Made by a program: the position numbers and the translations under genes
NCBI GenBank assembly: GCA_023935145.1
Contig: CM043700.1
Coordinates: 144,261,828-144,325,827 of the forward strand
DNA length: 64,000 bases
From: Bretschneidera sinensis
Lineage: Eukaryota; Streptophyta; Magnoliopsida; Brassicales; Akaniaceae
Direction: 5' to 3'
The notes under the pieces: model-generated
What the model was told of the DNA's origin: nothing
The model's database searches: none
What the model saw: the letters and a program-made list of their open reading frames with translations, nothing else
Shown: positions 24,330 to 37,085 of the stretch, in pieces
Position numbering within the stretch: position 1 is the first letter of the stretch
How the letters are laid out: each line of letters begins with the position of its first letter

Positions 24330-24342
24330 GCTCTGATACCAC
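24330..24342 (-). promoter_or_regulatory. Copia primer-binding site
   Basis: The minus strand reads GTGGTATCAGAGC directly after the 5' LTR. TGGTATCAGAGC is complementary to the 3' end of initiator methionine tRNA, the usual copia primer. Confidence 0.92.
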
Positions 24343-25017
24343 TGTTAGGAAAAATTATCGAGTCGAAGCTAACACACAACTAAAGTGAAATGAGAAAAAT
24401 AAAGATAAAATGGACACAAATATTTTAAGTGGAAAAACCTCCGAACAAATTAGGGTAAAAAACTACGGGCAAGTGTAGGAGGATTTCACTATTATAAAAT
24501 AGGGATTACAACATCTTCTCTCTAATTACAATAAGATAACAATTGTCTAATCTCTATTGTAATAAGAGAAACAACTCTCTCACAAAATTTGGAAAATATT
24601 ACTTACAAAGAATGAACAAATTTTTCTCTCTAAGTAGTAACTTTTAAGAAAACTCTCACAAAAATATTTGCTCTCCTTCTAATGGATGCTCTCGGATTCC
24701 TTTATTCTCTATATAGCACAACTGAAACAAGCCATTTATAGGCAAGTCACTTGAAGAACTTGTGGTAGACAAATCTCCATATTTCTCTCCAAAATGAATA
24801 GTCAAGAGATTAATGCTCCATTAACCCTTTTTAATTACCTTCCACTTTGTCTTGTGGTAGACAAGTCTCCATGTTTCTCTCCAAAATGAATGGTCAAGAG
24901 ATTAGTGCATTAACCCTTTTTAATTGCCTTCCACTTTGTCTTGTGGTAGACAAGTTTTCATTATTAATTAAGGTGGAGAAAGTGGCTTTACCACTAAAAA
25001 TGTCATCTCTTATCACA
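24343..25017 (-). repeat. Copia 5' LTR (right)
   Basis: Starts TGTTAGGAAAAATTATCGAG and ends CTCTTATCACA on the plus strand. It aligns with the left LTR across its length with numerous single-base differences and small indels, and carries the same 92-base internal repeats. Confidence 0.92.
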
Positions 25018-27618
25018 CAATTAAATAGAAGATTATGCCACGCTTTCAAAAAATGAAAGCTTACTGAAAATAATTGTAAAAAAGTGCTCTAAATTAAGAA
25101 ACATTTTAAGGAATAATACTACATCACCTTCTTCCAAAACAAGATTTCAAGGGCATATATATTTAGAAGTGTATTTTGTTCTTTTTTTTTTATTTTCAGG
25201 AATTAGACAATAATTAACTCTTTTTTTCTTGTTCAAATAATCAGAATTGTAAATTTTTTATAAAAAATTGAAGAGATCATTAAAAATTGAATATAATAAG
25301 TAATTGATATTAAAAACATGAGGTGTTTTGAAAGTTTTTCTTTTTCAAAAAAAATCTTGAACAGTTAAACAAGCAAGTTGTCTAATTCAAAACCTAAACA
25401 AGAAACTAGTTTTCAACACAAAAGAACGTAATATTTGAGTAAACAATAAAAGATGGTTAAAATACATTTATAAACCCCGTGGATTGATTTATTTTCATAA
25501 CAAACTAAGAGTTTTTTCTCGTTACATAATATCAAACATTGTGGTTTGCAATATTAACATAAAGTGGGTTTCTGTTATCTCAACTATTTATTTTGTTAGG
25601 TAATGCCTTGAATCATGGAGAAAGTATTTGAGGTCAAAGAAGAGAAAAAATATAAAAAAAAAAAGAAATGAATGAGTTTTTTGTGACTGATTTATCTATT
25701 TCGAAATCAGTGAAGATATTTAGAGATTCTAGATGAGAATTTCAATATTTTTTAAATAAGGGAGTTGTCTAAATGGTTTTGGAGGCTCTCATATTTATAA
25801 GAATAACATATAAACCCTAAAAAATGAATCATTCCAACTAGAAAGGGCATTCCAAAAGGGAGAGAATATGATTTGGTGTATTGGGGCATAAGGTTAGAGT
25901 GACTTCATTGGGTGAGAGTTTTTCACAAGTTTTTATCAGTTCAAAAACTTTGTGAGTTTTATTAAAAGAATAAAATAATCAATAATCGTGTTATTGAGAT
26001 CGTGGACATAGTCAAAAGGTGCCAAACCGCGTAAAGCTTTGTTTTTGTTATTTATATTTTTTTATATTTTATTTTTCCATTGTTTATTGTTTTGTACTTT
26101 TGTTGTGTTATTTATTTGCATAGATCTTGAGCGAAATCCCAATATATACTCATTTGGAGAAGATCATCTAATAATTTAAAAAAAAAAATTCAAGCGCATG
26201 CCATTTTTGTGATTTTTTAATCTTTAGTAATAATAAAAATAAAATATATATTTTTACTTGTCAAAAAAATCTTATATTTTTTAGCATGATAAATCACTTT
26301 TATAGTTGAAAGCAAATTTGAAAAAAAAATTTAAAACTTTCCAAAAAAACTTAAAAAGTGACTTGGCAAATGGAAAAAGGAAAAGTAAACACAAGAGGTT
26401 AACAAATTGAACTGGACAAATGTACTCGTGGGCAATTTTTTCCACCATTTCTTGTTCTTTTTATTTTTTCAATTTCGTAAATCCATTATTATTCTTAGGG
26501 CACGTGGAAAAAAGACTTCAATCATTCTTCTTGGGGACAGTAAATTGTAGAAATTAGGTTTTATTAGGATTTCACGTATGTCTATTGATTGTGTTCTAAG
26601 TGGTGGGTATGTTATAGCATGTTTTTTCTCTTGAACATGAAAATAGCAAGTTAAATTATGTTATAGCATGGTGTTCCAAGTGGTGCGCTGGAACTGCATG
26701 TTGTCAGTTTGACACATTTAGATGGCATACGGTATTTTCAGTTTGATACATTCCTGCCAGTGAAACGTCTTGATACCAATTGGTGATTACTTCAGTTTTT
26801 TTTGTTCACGGTTTGTCTTAACATTTAGTGTTTTAGTTGGGATAGTGTTAATGTATGACAGTTTTATGGTCTATTTTATTTTCACCTGAAAACTACTTTG
26901 GTTGCTTTCATTTGGAAAATATTCTCATAAAAAAATTGAAAGAAAGAAAAGAAAAGAAGTATGGGCATTTCAGGCGATGTTTGTGTATTAGTACATGAAA
27001 AAAAATGTTTTGCCATATTTATTTTACATTTGAAAGACATTGTGGTAAGGTTGATTATCTTGTCTGTCTTCATGGCTTTTGAATGAATTTTACTCTTTAG
27101 GGGTTCATTCTAATTAAAAATTTAAGTTTACAAAACTATACAGTGGGCAATATAACTTTGTAATATATAGTGTTACTTTTATTAACTCTTTTTTTTTCAA
27201 GCTAAAAATGATTAACATGTCCTCTAATTTATAATTTTTTTTTAAATTAATATATATATATATATAGAATTTATAAATAAAAAACAATACATAAAATTTT
27301 ATTTTTGAAATTTCAGTTAAATTAAAATTCATGGGTATTATTGTCGTTTTGCATGGCACAAGCCTTTCTCATGATAGTCAGCTTATTGGGATGAGTAGGC
27401 TTTATTCACCGATGAGTAAGATTTGCTTAGCATGGATATCAACCAAATTTGTGTGAGTATGGTTAAAAATTCAAGTTTACAGAACTGTCCTGTATAGTGG
27501 ACAATTTATCTTTGCAGTTTTTTTTTTTATATCTTTTTAGTCACAGATCTAGCTATTTCCCAGTGGAAGGAAGACATATATAATTATACTATTTTAGAAA
27601 AACATTAGAAATTAATTA

Positions 27619-27657
<39 letters not shown>

Positions 27658-29481
27658 GAAAAAGAACATGCAAATAATGCCCAACTACTTAATTGAACAT
27701 TTATTGTAAAAAAAAAAAAGAGTAAATTTATCCCCAAAAAAAATACTTCTAAACGGAATATAAAGAGTAGGTCCGGACAGGTATTTCCATATCACTAGCT
27801 TGTGTGATTGGAATAGAAGAAAACCACACACAGTCCCACGATCAGAATTGGACCAGAACAAAAGGAGCAAAAGGTCTATTGCCAAAAAGCTTAAAATTCA
27901 ATATGGCAAAGTTGTGGGCAAAAATTAAAGAGAGTCTCGTTCCCATCATTCATCCAAACAGCATCTCACCTTTCTTCAGCTTTATTCTTCAAAGACAAAT
28001 ACTATCTCTCCCAAACATTTACATTGTTTTAGTTCTCTGCAGATGGAATCGAACCCACCAATTAGTTAACACTTACCATAGATCACACTACCTTCCACGT
28101 GTTGAAATGTTATTGGTTTTCACTTGTATATGCCTAATTAGTAGTGCTTATTGTTTCTTATGAAGCCTCTATTTAGAATTTTCTCATTTACGTACCATCT
28201 AACAAAATTCAATATTTGTGGGCATGGAGGTCTTCTATTTAATTCCGTTATCCTTTTTTAACTCTGGCCTCTATTACTAAAAGTTTGAAATACTTTGTAG
28301 AGTAGGATAATATCTCTTTTATCTTATCCAACCTCAAATCTGAAGATGCGTAAAGTTGCATCTTACTTTGTCTAAAGATGCGCAAAGTCGTATCATATCT
28401 TATATCTAAAGATGCACAAAATCGTATTCTATCTCGTGTTTTTGTTCAGTCTATTTTTGAATTTTGTATTTGAACAAAAAAAAAATCACGTGTTTAAGAA
28501 TGCACAAAGTCGAAAAATTTGAAACATTATATTCAATATAATAGTGATAATGATGATATGGTGCAGATACTCTTTCTTGATGTAATATTGTGGAGTTTCA
28601 TCAAATAAATATATGTTGTAGCCTTTCTACACATTTTTCCTAATATATCTAACCTGTGGGAGGGAAATTACTATTACAGTGCTATTTTATATCTAGTCAC
28701 TTATTAGTTCTTTTGATAGCCAACTTAGTTTCTTTGGTATCTGCTGCTCGTCACTAATGAAAAACAACACTGGCTATGTTTTCTTCAACTGTCTTTTTTT
28801 ACTAAAAAGTTACCTAAAATAATCTTTCTCTACTCTTGCAGGGCGCTGCACTAAATTGATTTTGAAGGCATCTTCAACAGCTTGTTGATCAGAATGTTGT
28901 CTGGTATAACATTTTTAATTGATTGGGGCCCTCTCATGTAACTTTTAATATTTCCAGATTGTTTTAATTTATTCTGCTTCCTTTATGAAACTGCTCTAGA
29001 ATTTGCTCCTTTATTGAATCACTTGGTGTGTGGTGCCTTTCGTTCTCACCAAATATTTAAGCATATAGATAGAAATCATTATGTATTACTGTGATATGCT
29101 ACAGCTATTTTGCCTCAATAAAATAACCAATTGCTTTCTAACACTACATGCTATTTTAGAACATTGTTTTGCATATAAAAAGTTTTATAGTTTGATAATT
29201 TCCATGTTTCAGAAGGAACTTTCATGTAAATTCATAATATTCTTCATATTATCATTTTCGTAAATTAAGAAACTCGCAAATATACATAGTTAACAGAGTT
29301 GGAACTCTACATATAGAATAAACTCTAAACCAAGCATAACAAAATAGAACGCTGATTTGCTTGATTCAATGCCCAGTGGCCTAGAGATTGGTTCACTTTC
29401 TGTGCCTTATCTACTAAGGTGTGCGAGTGTAAATATGTTCTAGGAGCTAATGTTATACTTATAATTAATTTGTTTATTAAG
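25018..29481. other. AT-rich intergenic stretch
   Basis: Lies between the copia element and the first recognisable spermine synthase exon. It contains a TA run near 27625-27655 and a short 33-base tandem repeat near 28341-28440. The missing upstream spermine synthase exons, including the glycine-rich SAM-binding motif, were looked for here and not found. No other gene was recognised; the longest open frame (27804-28163) shows no family features. Confidence 0.6.
28341..28440. repeat. ~33-bp tandem repeat, three units
   Basis: Three degenerate copies of a unit like AAAGATGCGCAAAGTCGTAT follow each other, with a weaker fourth match near 28497. Confidence 0.7.
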
Positions 29482-30050
29482 GTGTCCGACTTCATATTGG
29501 TGATGGTATGTTCAAGCCTTGGTACTTTTTCCTGTTTCATTTGGATTAATTGTTTGTGTGTGAATTTCTTTTGAATTGTTTGAAGCATATAATTGTATGT
29601 CTATAGTTGATCTCACTTTCATGATTTTAACAGCTGTTGAATTTCTTCGGAATGCTCCTGAAAGGAAGTACGATGCAATTATTGTTGACTCTTCAGACCC
29701 AGCGGGTATGTTTTTGGTATTTTATCCATTAAGATATATTCATATTCTCAGTAAGGTGTGTCTAGGTATGCCTTAACAAGAAAGTAAAATGGACGTCTCC
29801 AGAAAATTAGTGGTTGCGACAGAATCATCATTTATAGTTTTTCCTAAAGGTTTAATTTATATCAAACATTAGTATTATTCTGAAGCGACTCCTTGTTTCA
29901 CTTCACCATTTATCTATTATCTTCTTAACTTATATATGTCATCGATCTCTTGAGTTGCTTTCATAATTATAAGTCCGGGAGTTCCATGTCAGAGGTTACA
30001 TGATTGTAAGGTTTCTATCAAATACAAGTTTATGCATGGCATTCCTCTGA

Positions 30051-30251
<201 letters not shown>

Positions 30252-30424
30252 TAATGGTGTACTTTATTTCAGTGATATTTGTACTGTTTCTCTTATTTTC
30301 TTCGAGTAGTTGTTCTATTCTTTCTGACCACTTGAGGCCCAAATTATAAGTATTTTTACACAAGTCGCTTATGTTCAAATTCAATCAAATATTAACCAGC
30401 AACCTTTGGCCCAATAGTTATTGT

Positions 30425-31746
30425 TGTTGAGCTATTATTCACTTAAATAAATAGGCGAATAATTACACTCGTTTTACTTGCAAGTGCACAAGATCAACAG
30501 TATAGTATAGTGTGCGAATGCAAGATCATCTTCACAGGGACTGGTAAATTTCGTTTTAGGATTAGTTTCTTCAAGTCAAAAAGAAAAATAGCAGTTTTGA
30601 TTGTGAATAAATAATGATAAAAACATAGGGCTTTGATATCGACCACTAGTCATACTTTCCCAATGAGTAATAGGTCAATGCACTAGCCTTTTTTATGAAT
30701 ACCTAATGGTCGCCAACCTAAGGGCATGGTATCTACTTCTTAAGCTATTGATTTCCCTAAGCAACGAGTTAGGCATGACATCTACTCTAACTCTTTTCTT
30801 TCTTAAGGGATTCAGTATGATATCTACTTGAGTTGTTCCTTAAGAAAGCATAGGTTTTGTGGAAATCGACAACCACATGAGACCTAGGGCATGGTGTCTA
30901 CTCCCGGTTTTCCATGTTGATTAATCCAAGAATCCGGTGTGGATATCTTTTGTTACTATTGTTAGACCCAGGACTCGGTCATCCAAATTGATCTAACTAA
31001 CCAATCTATACCACATGCATACATTGGCCATACACATACATATGAAGAATTTAAATAAACACAAACATTAATCAAGTTAAGCAACATAATAAAGGCTATT
31101 GGCAAAAAAAATCATTGAATATATATATGGGAAATCATAACTAGGGCTTCAATCGAGCCCTATAAAGAGTTAGTTGCACATGCTGTCTAAAATAAACATC
31201 ATATATAAACTAAACATAGAGGTAAGAATAAACCCAAGAGAAGAGGCGTCAATTCTCTCTCAAAGCTTACAACTCCAAGCAAAAGATAAAAGAAGTGATG
31301 ATTTGTGTGTGCTTTACAGGTGTATTTATAGGGCTTGAGTAGTCCTAAAAGACTTAGGAAACCCTAAACTTCCTAAACCGTAAAAACTCTCTTATTTCTA
31401 AAATAGGGTTCTGTCGTTTTACTGTTCACGCCCGTACATGTACGCTTGCGCTCGATCGCATGCGTCTTGCGCTCGATCGCAGTGCTACGCTCGATCCTTC
31501 ATGTGTGTGAACGATCGCATGTGTGCTCGATCGCATGCAGTAGTGTGATCGATCGCAGTTTCACCAGAAACTGCTCTAGGATTTCCAGGCTTCTTCTCTT
31601 AAATGCCAAAACTGCTTCTTTTTCTCCAAGACCCTATAAAAACATGTGAAACACACAAATGAAGTAAAATTGACTAAATTAACATAACTAATGACCTAAT
31701 AAATGTAAATAAGGGGGCTTAAATATGAATATTTAAGCACCTATCA
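30425..31746 (-). mobile_element. Solo LTR, gypsy-like, in SPMS intron
   Basis: A 1.3-kb sequence with TG/CA ends (TGTTGAGCTATTATTC ... AAGCACCTATCA), flanked by the perfect 5-base duplication ATTGT at 30420-30424 and 31747-31751. The minus strand has a TATA-like CCCTATAAATACACC near 31321-31337, which indicates orientation. There is no coding capacity or internal domain. The inverted end reading TGATAGGTGCTTAAATA resembles LTRs of plant Tat/Ogre-type gypsy elements recalled from memory. It interrupts the third visible intron of spermine synthase. Confidence 0.87.
31449..31560. repeat. GCTCGATCGCA minisatellite in the solo LTR
   Basis: Six spaced copies of the core CGATC(G/C), mostly as GCTCGATCGCA, occur within 110 bases, near 31451, 31471, 31490, 31509, 31525 and 31546. 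CGATCG is itself palindromic. The block is strikingly GC-rich inside AT-rich DNA. Confidence 0.85.
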
Positions 31747-33065
31747 ATTGTCTCAAGTCTAATGTACTTGAGTGCGTTGAGATCCTAAGTTTGATTCTTC
31801 ATGCCAACAACTCTCTTACGAATAAGGTGAGTAGGGATTATGGGTAGGTTAGATCATCGTTGTAAATCAAAATAAAAATAAAAATTCAACCAAATAATGT
31901 ACAAGAAAAGATAGCAGTTATACATACGGGATGGTATAGCGGTAGTAATTGTCTTTCATGATATTATGTAATTCAGTAATTGATTGAAAAATGAGGTGAT
32001 ATTTCCGGAGAGGGATTTGGTTGTATATTATTTTATACCAGCTATAGACTCGATCATATATTTTGAAATGCTATCTTACTGGCGGTTGTTTCAAAACTTG
32101 GCATGCAGTGGTGTAATTGGTTTTCTCATATGCTCAACGGAGGGCCCCTCTGTTGATTTCAGGAATCCCATCAATCTTATTGAGAAGTTAGAAGGAGCTG
32201 TCAAGTTTAAAAGAGAACTTAGGTTCTATAACTCAGAGGTAAAAGCTCCTCCTGTCTTCAAGGCTTTAGCTTCATTGATCATTGATTGCTGTCTTGTTTG
32301 TTTGCTTGGTTATCCAACTTACATAGTTACTAGTTATTTTTGTCTGGTTACTTACTAGTTACTTTTGTCTAGTTACTTACAAGACCTCACCCCGCCAAAG
32401 CATAACTTTAGCAGTGACTTAGATGTGATATTGAACCATGAGGCTTTCTTGGGCTTCTAACCAAGAATCTTGTTTTCTAGTATTAATTTTTAAAAAAATG
32501 TTTCACTAACGCATTCTATTGACTGCTCTCAGGCATAAGCTGTCACCATGTATATACCTGAATGTCAGCCCTTTTGAGTCATTATGTTAAATATGTATCT
32601 GTACTTGTTTAGATTCTATGCTTGTCGTTGATATTGAAAGTTTTAATAAACTGGAACATATCGATGAAAATAGTTATTTCACCTGTTGGCTTGTTCCTGC
32701 TTAAAGTCGATCCTTGTACCTCATAGAGTAGACTTTCCATGGTCTTCTTGGGACCATAAGTTGTTTCTATTAATTTGTGCACATAGAAAGCTACTTCATA
32801 ATCCCAACCTGATATTCTTTGGATGGCAAGTTGGCTTCTTCTTTTCATTTGGTTTCTTGCGATTGCAAAATAGAATACACCACTGGTTGTGTAAAGCACT
32901 TGGAAAAGTTTTCTTAGCAGTTTGTGTACATAAATTTTTTATTGAATATTTTCTTCTCAGAGTGAGAAAAGGAAAAAAAGGGAGAGTATTAATAAAATGT
33001 TGACTGTGTAGTAAAGAAAGACTGAAAATAGTTGGTCCATATATTGTCTGATGACATTTAGAAAT

Positions 33066-33661
33066 TGTTGATGCCAAAAATGTGTTTTGCTGAGTTGGAG
33101 GCTAGGACTCAAACGTATCTGCACAGGGAGAGGAAGGTGAGCTAGAGGGTCGCCGGAGGGGGTGCCTCCGAAGACGCTCCGAAGCTTTAGTTAGAGTCAG
33201 AGCAAAAATATGTAGGGGACGAGCGCTCCATTTTTCAGTTGAGCAAAAAGTTGGGCCTTTGGAGTGCATACCTGACCCTTTTTATAGGGCTTCGGAGGTG
33301 GCATTTGACCTAGGGCGACAGTGATGTGTTGCCCCAACTGGGTTGGGTAATGATGTCTAGAAGGCCCAGCTAGGTGGTTGGGGGCCGTCCGTTAGGGCTT
33401 TGCCTTGCTGGCTTGATCTGGAGTCGTTTATGTGTTAAGGTGGTTTGACGACCTGACGTCCCAACTTGGTTGGGTAATGATGGCCTGGAGGGCGGTGGTG
33501 ACGTGGAGGCCCAGCTGGGTGGAAATGATGCCCTGAAGGGCGGTCATGACCTGGAGGCCCAATTGTCCGAGCCTGGGTCTTCCGCGTGTCTTCTTGTGGC
33601 CTGGGGTCAAGATGATCCACGTGTCGTCTTCTTATTGGAAAGGTGTATTTTGGCAGTATCA
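33066..33661 (-). repeat. Left LTR (3' LTR) of the non-autonomous element
   Basis: Has a TATA-like site on the minus strand at about 33280-33290 (TATAAAAAGGG). Upstream of it in U3, at about 33340-33580, are degenerate repeats of about 50 bases built on GGCCTGGAGGGCGG...GGAGGCCCAGCTGG, which may act as repeated promoter elements. The end TGATACTGCC (minus) abuts the purine tract. Confidence 0.92.
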
Positions 33662-33679
33662 GAGGCCCCCCACTTCCTT
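33662..33679 (-). promoter_or_regulatory. Polypurine tract of the non-autonomous element
   Basis: The minus strand reads TTAAGGAAGTGGGGGGCCTC ending exactly at the left LTR. This is the expected plus-strand priming site and fixes the element's orientation. Confidence 0.8.
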
Positions 33680-33784
33680 AAGTGCAGCACTGTGGTTAAG
33701 GAAGTAGCCTAACTGGGTTGGCATTTGTTCATCTGTGGAGATATGATGTCGAGATCGAAGATGCACTCTAAGGCAAAAGAGAAT

Positions 33785-34605
33785 GGGCCGAGGACTTGTG
33801 GAGCAATCAATCTCCTCGGTCAAGAAAACCAGGGGTCCGAGGACAAGTGGAGCAATCCATCTCCTCGGACCTTGAAGATAATGGGCCGAGGACTTGTGGA
33901 GCAATCAATCTCCTCGGACTTTGAAGATAATGGGCCGAGGACTTGTGGAGCAATCCATCTCCTCGGACTTTGAAGATAATGGGCCGAGGACTTGTGGAGC
34001 AATCCATCTCCTTGGTCAAGAATACCAGGGGTCCGAGGACAAGATGAGCAATTCATCTCCTCGGACCTTGAAGATAATGGGCCGAGGACTTGTGGAGCAA
34101 TCCATCTCCTCGGCCAAGAATACCATGGGTCCGAGGACAAGTGGAGCAATCCATCTCCTTGGACCTTGAAGATAATGGGCCGAGGACTTGTGGAGCAATC
34201 CATCTCCTCGGCCAAGAACACCATGGGTCCGAGGATACTTGGAGCAATCCATCTCCTCGGACATTGAAGAGAGTGGGCCGAGGACTAGTGAAGCAATCCA
34301 TCTCCTCGGCTAAGAACACCCTGAGTCCGAGGACAAGTGGAGCAATCCATCTCCTCGGACTGTGAAGAGAATGGGTCGAGGACTTGTGGAGCAATCCATC
34401 TCCTCGGACTTTGAAGATAATGGGCCGAGGACTTGTGGAGCAATCCATCTCCTCGGTCAAGAATACCAGGGGTCCGAGGACAAGTGGAGCAATCCATCTC
34501 CTCGGACCTTGAAGCCAGTTGGCCGAGAACACTAGGAGCAATTCAAGTGTTCGGCCTTGGACACATGAGTCCGAGCACAAGTGGAGCAATCCATCTGTTT
34601 GGACC
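33785..34605. repeat. 49-bp tandem array (array 1)
   Basis: About 16 units of 49-50 bases. A typical unit begins CGGACTTTGAAGATAATGGG and continues with GAGGACTTGTGGAGCAATCC. Exact 49-base spacing is seen between copies starting at 33866, 33915 and 33964. Two variants alternate (CGGACTTTGAAGATAATGGG and CGGCCAAGAATACCATGGG), so the higher-order unit is often a dimer. All contain CTCCTCGG. Confidence 0.93.
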
Positions 34606-34624
34606 TTGGGTGTGCACAATTTTG

Positions 34625-37085
34625 TTTGGTCGTGTGCACTGATGCATACTTGACTTTAGACAGTGTGCAATAGTGTGCACTACTACTCGGCCCCGTCCGA
34701 GGAGGTGCGCACATAAGCCTTTGCTCGGCCATGGGTGTGCGCAGCTTCGATTGGCCGTGCGCACTGATGCGCACTTGACTTTATATAGTGTGCACTACTG
34801 CTCGGCCTTGTCCGAGGAGGTGCACACATATGCCTCTGCTCGGCCATGGGTGTGCTCAACCTCGATTGGCTGTGCGCACTGATGCGCACTAGACTTTAGA
34901 CAGTGTACAATAGTGTGCACAACTGCTCGGCCCTGTCCGAGAAGGTGCGCACATATGCCTCTGCTCGACCATGGGTGTGCGCAGCCTTGATTGGCCGTGC
35001 GCACTGATGCGCACTGGACCTTAGACAGTGTGCAATAGTGTGCACTACTGCTCGGCCTTGTCCGAGGAGGTGTGCACATATGCCTCTGCTCGGCCATGGG
35101 TGTGCGCAGCCTTGATTGGCCGTGCGCACTGATGCGCACTTGAACTTAGACAGTGTGCAATAGTGTGCGCTACTGCTCGGCCTTGTCCGAGGAGGTGCGC
35201 ACATATGCCTCTGCTCGGCCATGGGTGTGCGTAGCCTTGATTGGCCGTGCGCACTGATGCGCACTTGAACTTAGACAGTGTGCAATAGTGTGCGCTACTG
35301 CTCGGCCCTGTCCGAGGAGGTGCGCACATATACCTCTTCTCGACCATGGGTGTGCGCAGTCTTGATGGGCCGTGCGCACTGATGCGCACTGGACCTTAGA
35401 CAGTGTGCAATAGTGTGCACTACTGCTCGGCCATGTCCGAGAAGGTGTGCACATATGCCTCTGCTCGGCCATGGGTGTGCGCAGCCTTGATTGGTCGTGC
35501 GCACTGATGCGCACTGGACCTTAGACAGTGTGCAATAGTGTGCACTACTGCTCGGCCCCTGTCCGAGAAAGTGCGCACATAAGCCTCTGCTCGGCCATGG
35601 GTGTGCGCAGCCTTGATTGGCCGTGCGCACTGATGCGCACTGGACCTTCGACAGTGTGCAATAGTGTGCACTACTGCTCGGCCCCGTCCGAGGAGGTGCG
35701 CACGTAAACCTTTGCTTGGCCATGGGTGTGCGCAGCCTTGATGGGCCGTGCGCACTGATGCGCACTGGACCTTAGACAGTGTGCAATAGTGTGCACTACT
35801 GCTCGGCCGTGTCCGAGAAGGTAGGCACATATGCCTCTGCTCGGCCATGGGTGTGCGCAGCCTTGATTGGTCGTGTGCACTGATGCGCACTGGACCTTAG
35901 ATAGTGTGCAATAGTGTGCACTACTGCTCGGCCCTGTCCGAGAAGGTGCGCACATATGCCTCTGTTCGGCCATGGGTGTGTGCAGCCTTGATTGGCCGTG
36001 CGCACTGATGCGCACTGGACCTTAGACAGCGTGCAATAGTGTGCACTACTGCTCGGCCCCGTCCGAGGAGGTGCGCATGTAAGCCTTTGCTCGGCCATGG
36101 GTGTGCGCAGCCTTGATTGGCCGTGCGCACTGATGCGCACTGGACCTTAGACAGTGTGCAATAGTGTGCACTACTGCTCGGTCACGTCCGAGGAGGTGCG
36201 CACGTAAGCCTTTGCTCGGCCATGGGTGTGCGCAGCTTCGATTGGCCGTGCGCACTGATGCGCACTGGAACTTAGACAGTGTGCAATAGTGTGCACTACT
36301 GCTCGGCCCTGTCCGAGGAGGTGCGCACATATGTCTGTGCTCGGCCATGGGTGTGCGCAGCCTCGATTGGCCATGCGCACTGGAAATTAGATAGTGTGCA
36401 ATGGTGTGCACTACTGCTCGGCCCTGTCCGAGGAGGTGCGCACATATGTCTGTGCTCAGCGTGCGCAGCCTCGATTGGCCGTGCGCACTGATGCGCACTG
36501 GAAATTAGACAGTGTGCAATGGTGTGCACTACTGCTCGGCCCTGTAAGAGAAGGTGCGCACATATGCCTCTGCTCGGCCATGGGTGTGCGCAGCCTTGAT
36601 TGGTCGTGCGCACTGATGCGCACTGGACCTTAGATAGTGTGCAATAGTGTGCACTACTGCTCGGCCCTGTCCGAGGTTGTGCGCACATATGCCTGTGCTC
36701 GGCCATGGGTGTGCGCAGCCTCGATTGGCCGTGGGCACTGATGCGCACTGGAATTTAGATAGTGTGCAATGGTGTGCACTACTGCTCGGCCCCGTCCGAG
36801 AAGGTGCGCACATATGCCTCTGCTCGGCCATGGGTGTGCGCAGCTTCGATTGGCCGTGCGCACTGATGCGCACTGGAACTTAGACAGTGTGCAATAGTGT
36901 GCACTACTGCTCGGCCCTGTCCGAGGAGGTGCGCACATATGCCTGTGCTCGGCCATGGGTGTGCGCAGCCTCGATTGGCCGTGCGCACTGATGTGCACTG
37001 GAAATTAGACAATGTGCAATGGTGTGCACTACTGCTCGGCCCCGTCCGAGAAGGTGCGCACATATGCCTCTGCTCGGCCATGTGT
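34625..37085. repeat. 125-bp tandem array (array 2)
   Basis: About 20 head-to-tail copies of a 125-base unit, each with GTGTGCACTACTGCTCGGCC, GTCCGAGGAGGTGCGCACAT, CTCGGCCATGGGTGTGCGCA and GATTGGCCGTGCGCACTGAT. Most units are exactly 125 bases, a few gain a base (one at about 35560), and near 36380-36480 units are shortened. Copies differ at only a few positions from their neighbours. GC content is high and TGCGCA-type palindromes are frequent. Confidence 0.96.

Larger units (their letters stand above)
19921..25017 (-). mobile_element. Degenerate Ty1/copia LTR retrotransposon
   Basis: A 5.1-kb element read on the minus strand. The 5' LTR is at 24343-25017, the primer-binding site at 24330-24342, then gag, protease, pre-integrase, reverse transcriptase and RNase H in copia order, a polypurine tract at 20599-20613, and the 3' LTR at 19921-20598. 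All coding parts carry stops or frameshifts. Integrase is missing, replaced by about 760 foreign bases. The LTRs have TG/CA ends. The five bases outside them (AAATA and CAATT) do not match, so the insertion is old or rearranged. Confidence 0.93.

Noticed and set aside
19911..25022. Target-site duplication of the copia element
   Set aside because: The five flanking bases (AAATA and CAATT) do not match; no duplication is claimed.
27804..28163. 119-codon open frame
   Set aside because: No recognisable motif, AT-rich context and no exon-like neighbours.
33794..35890. Many minus-strand and plus-strand open frames of 80-188 codons
   Set aside because: They repeat with the array periods (49 and 125 bases), encode repeat translations such as HGQSRLRTPMAEQ, and match no family. 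They are products of the tandem repeats.
34625..37085. CRISPR-like array
   Set aside because: Direct repeats without unique spacers, in a plant genome and inside an LTR element.
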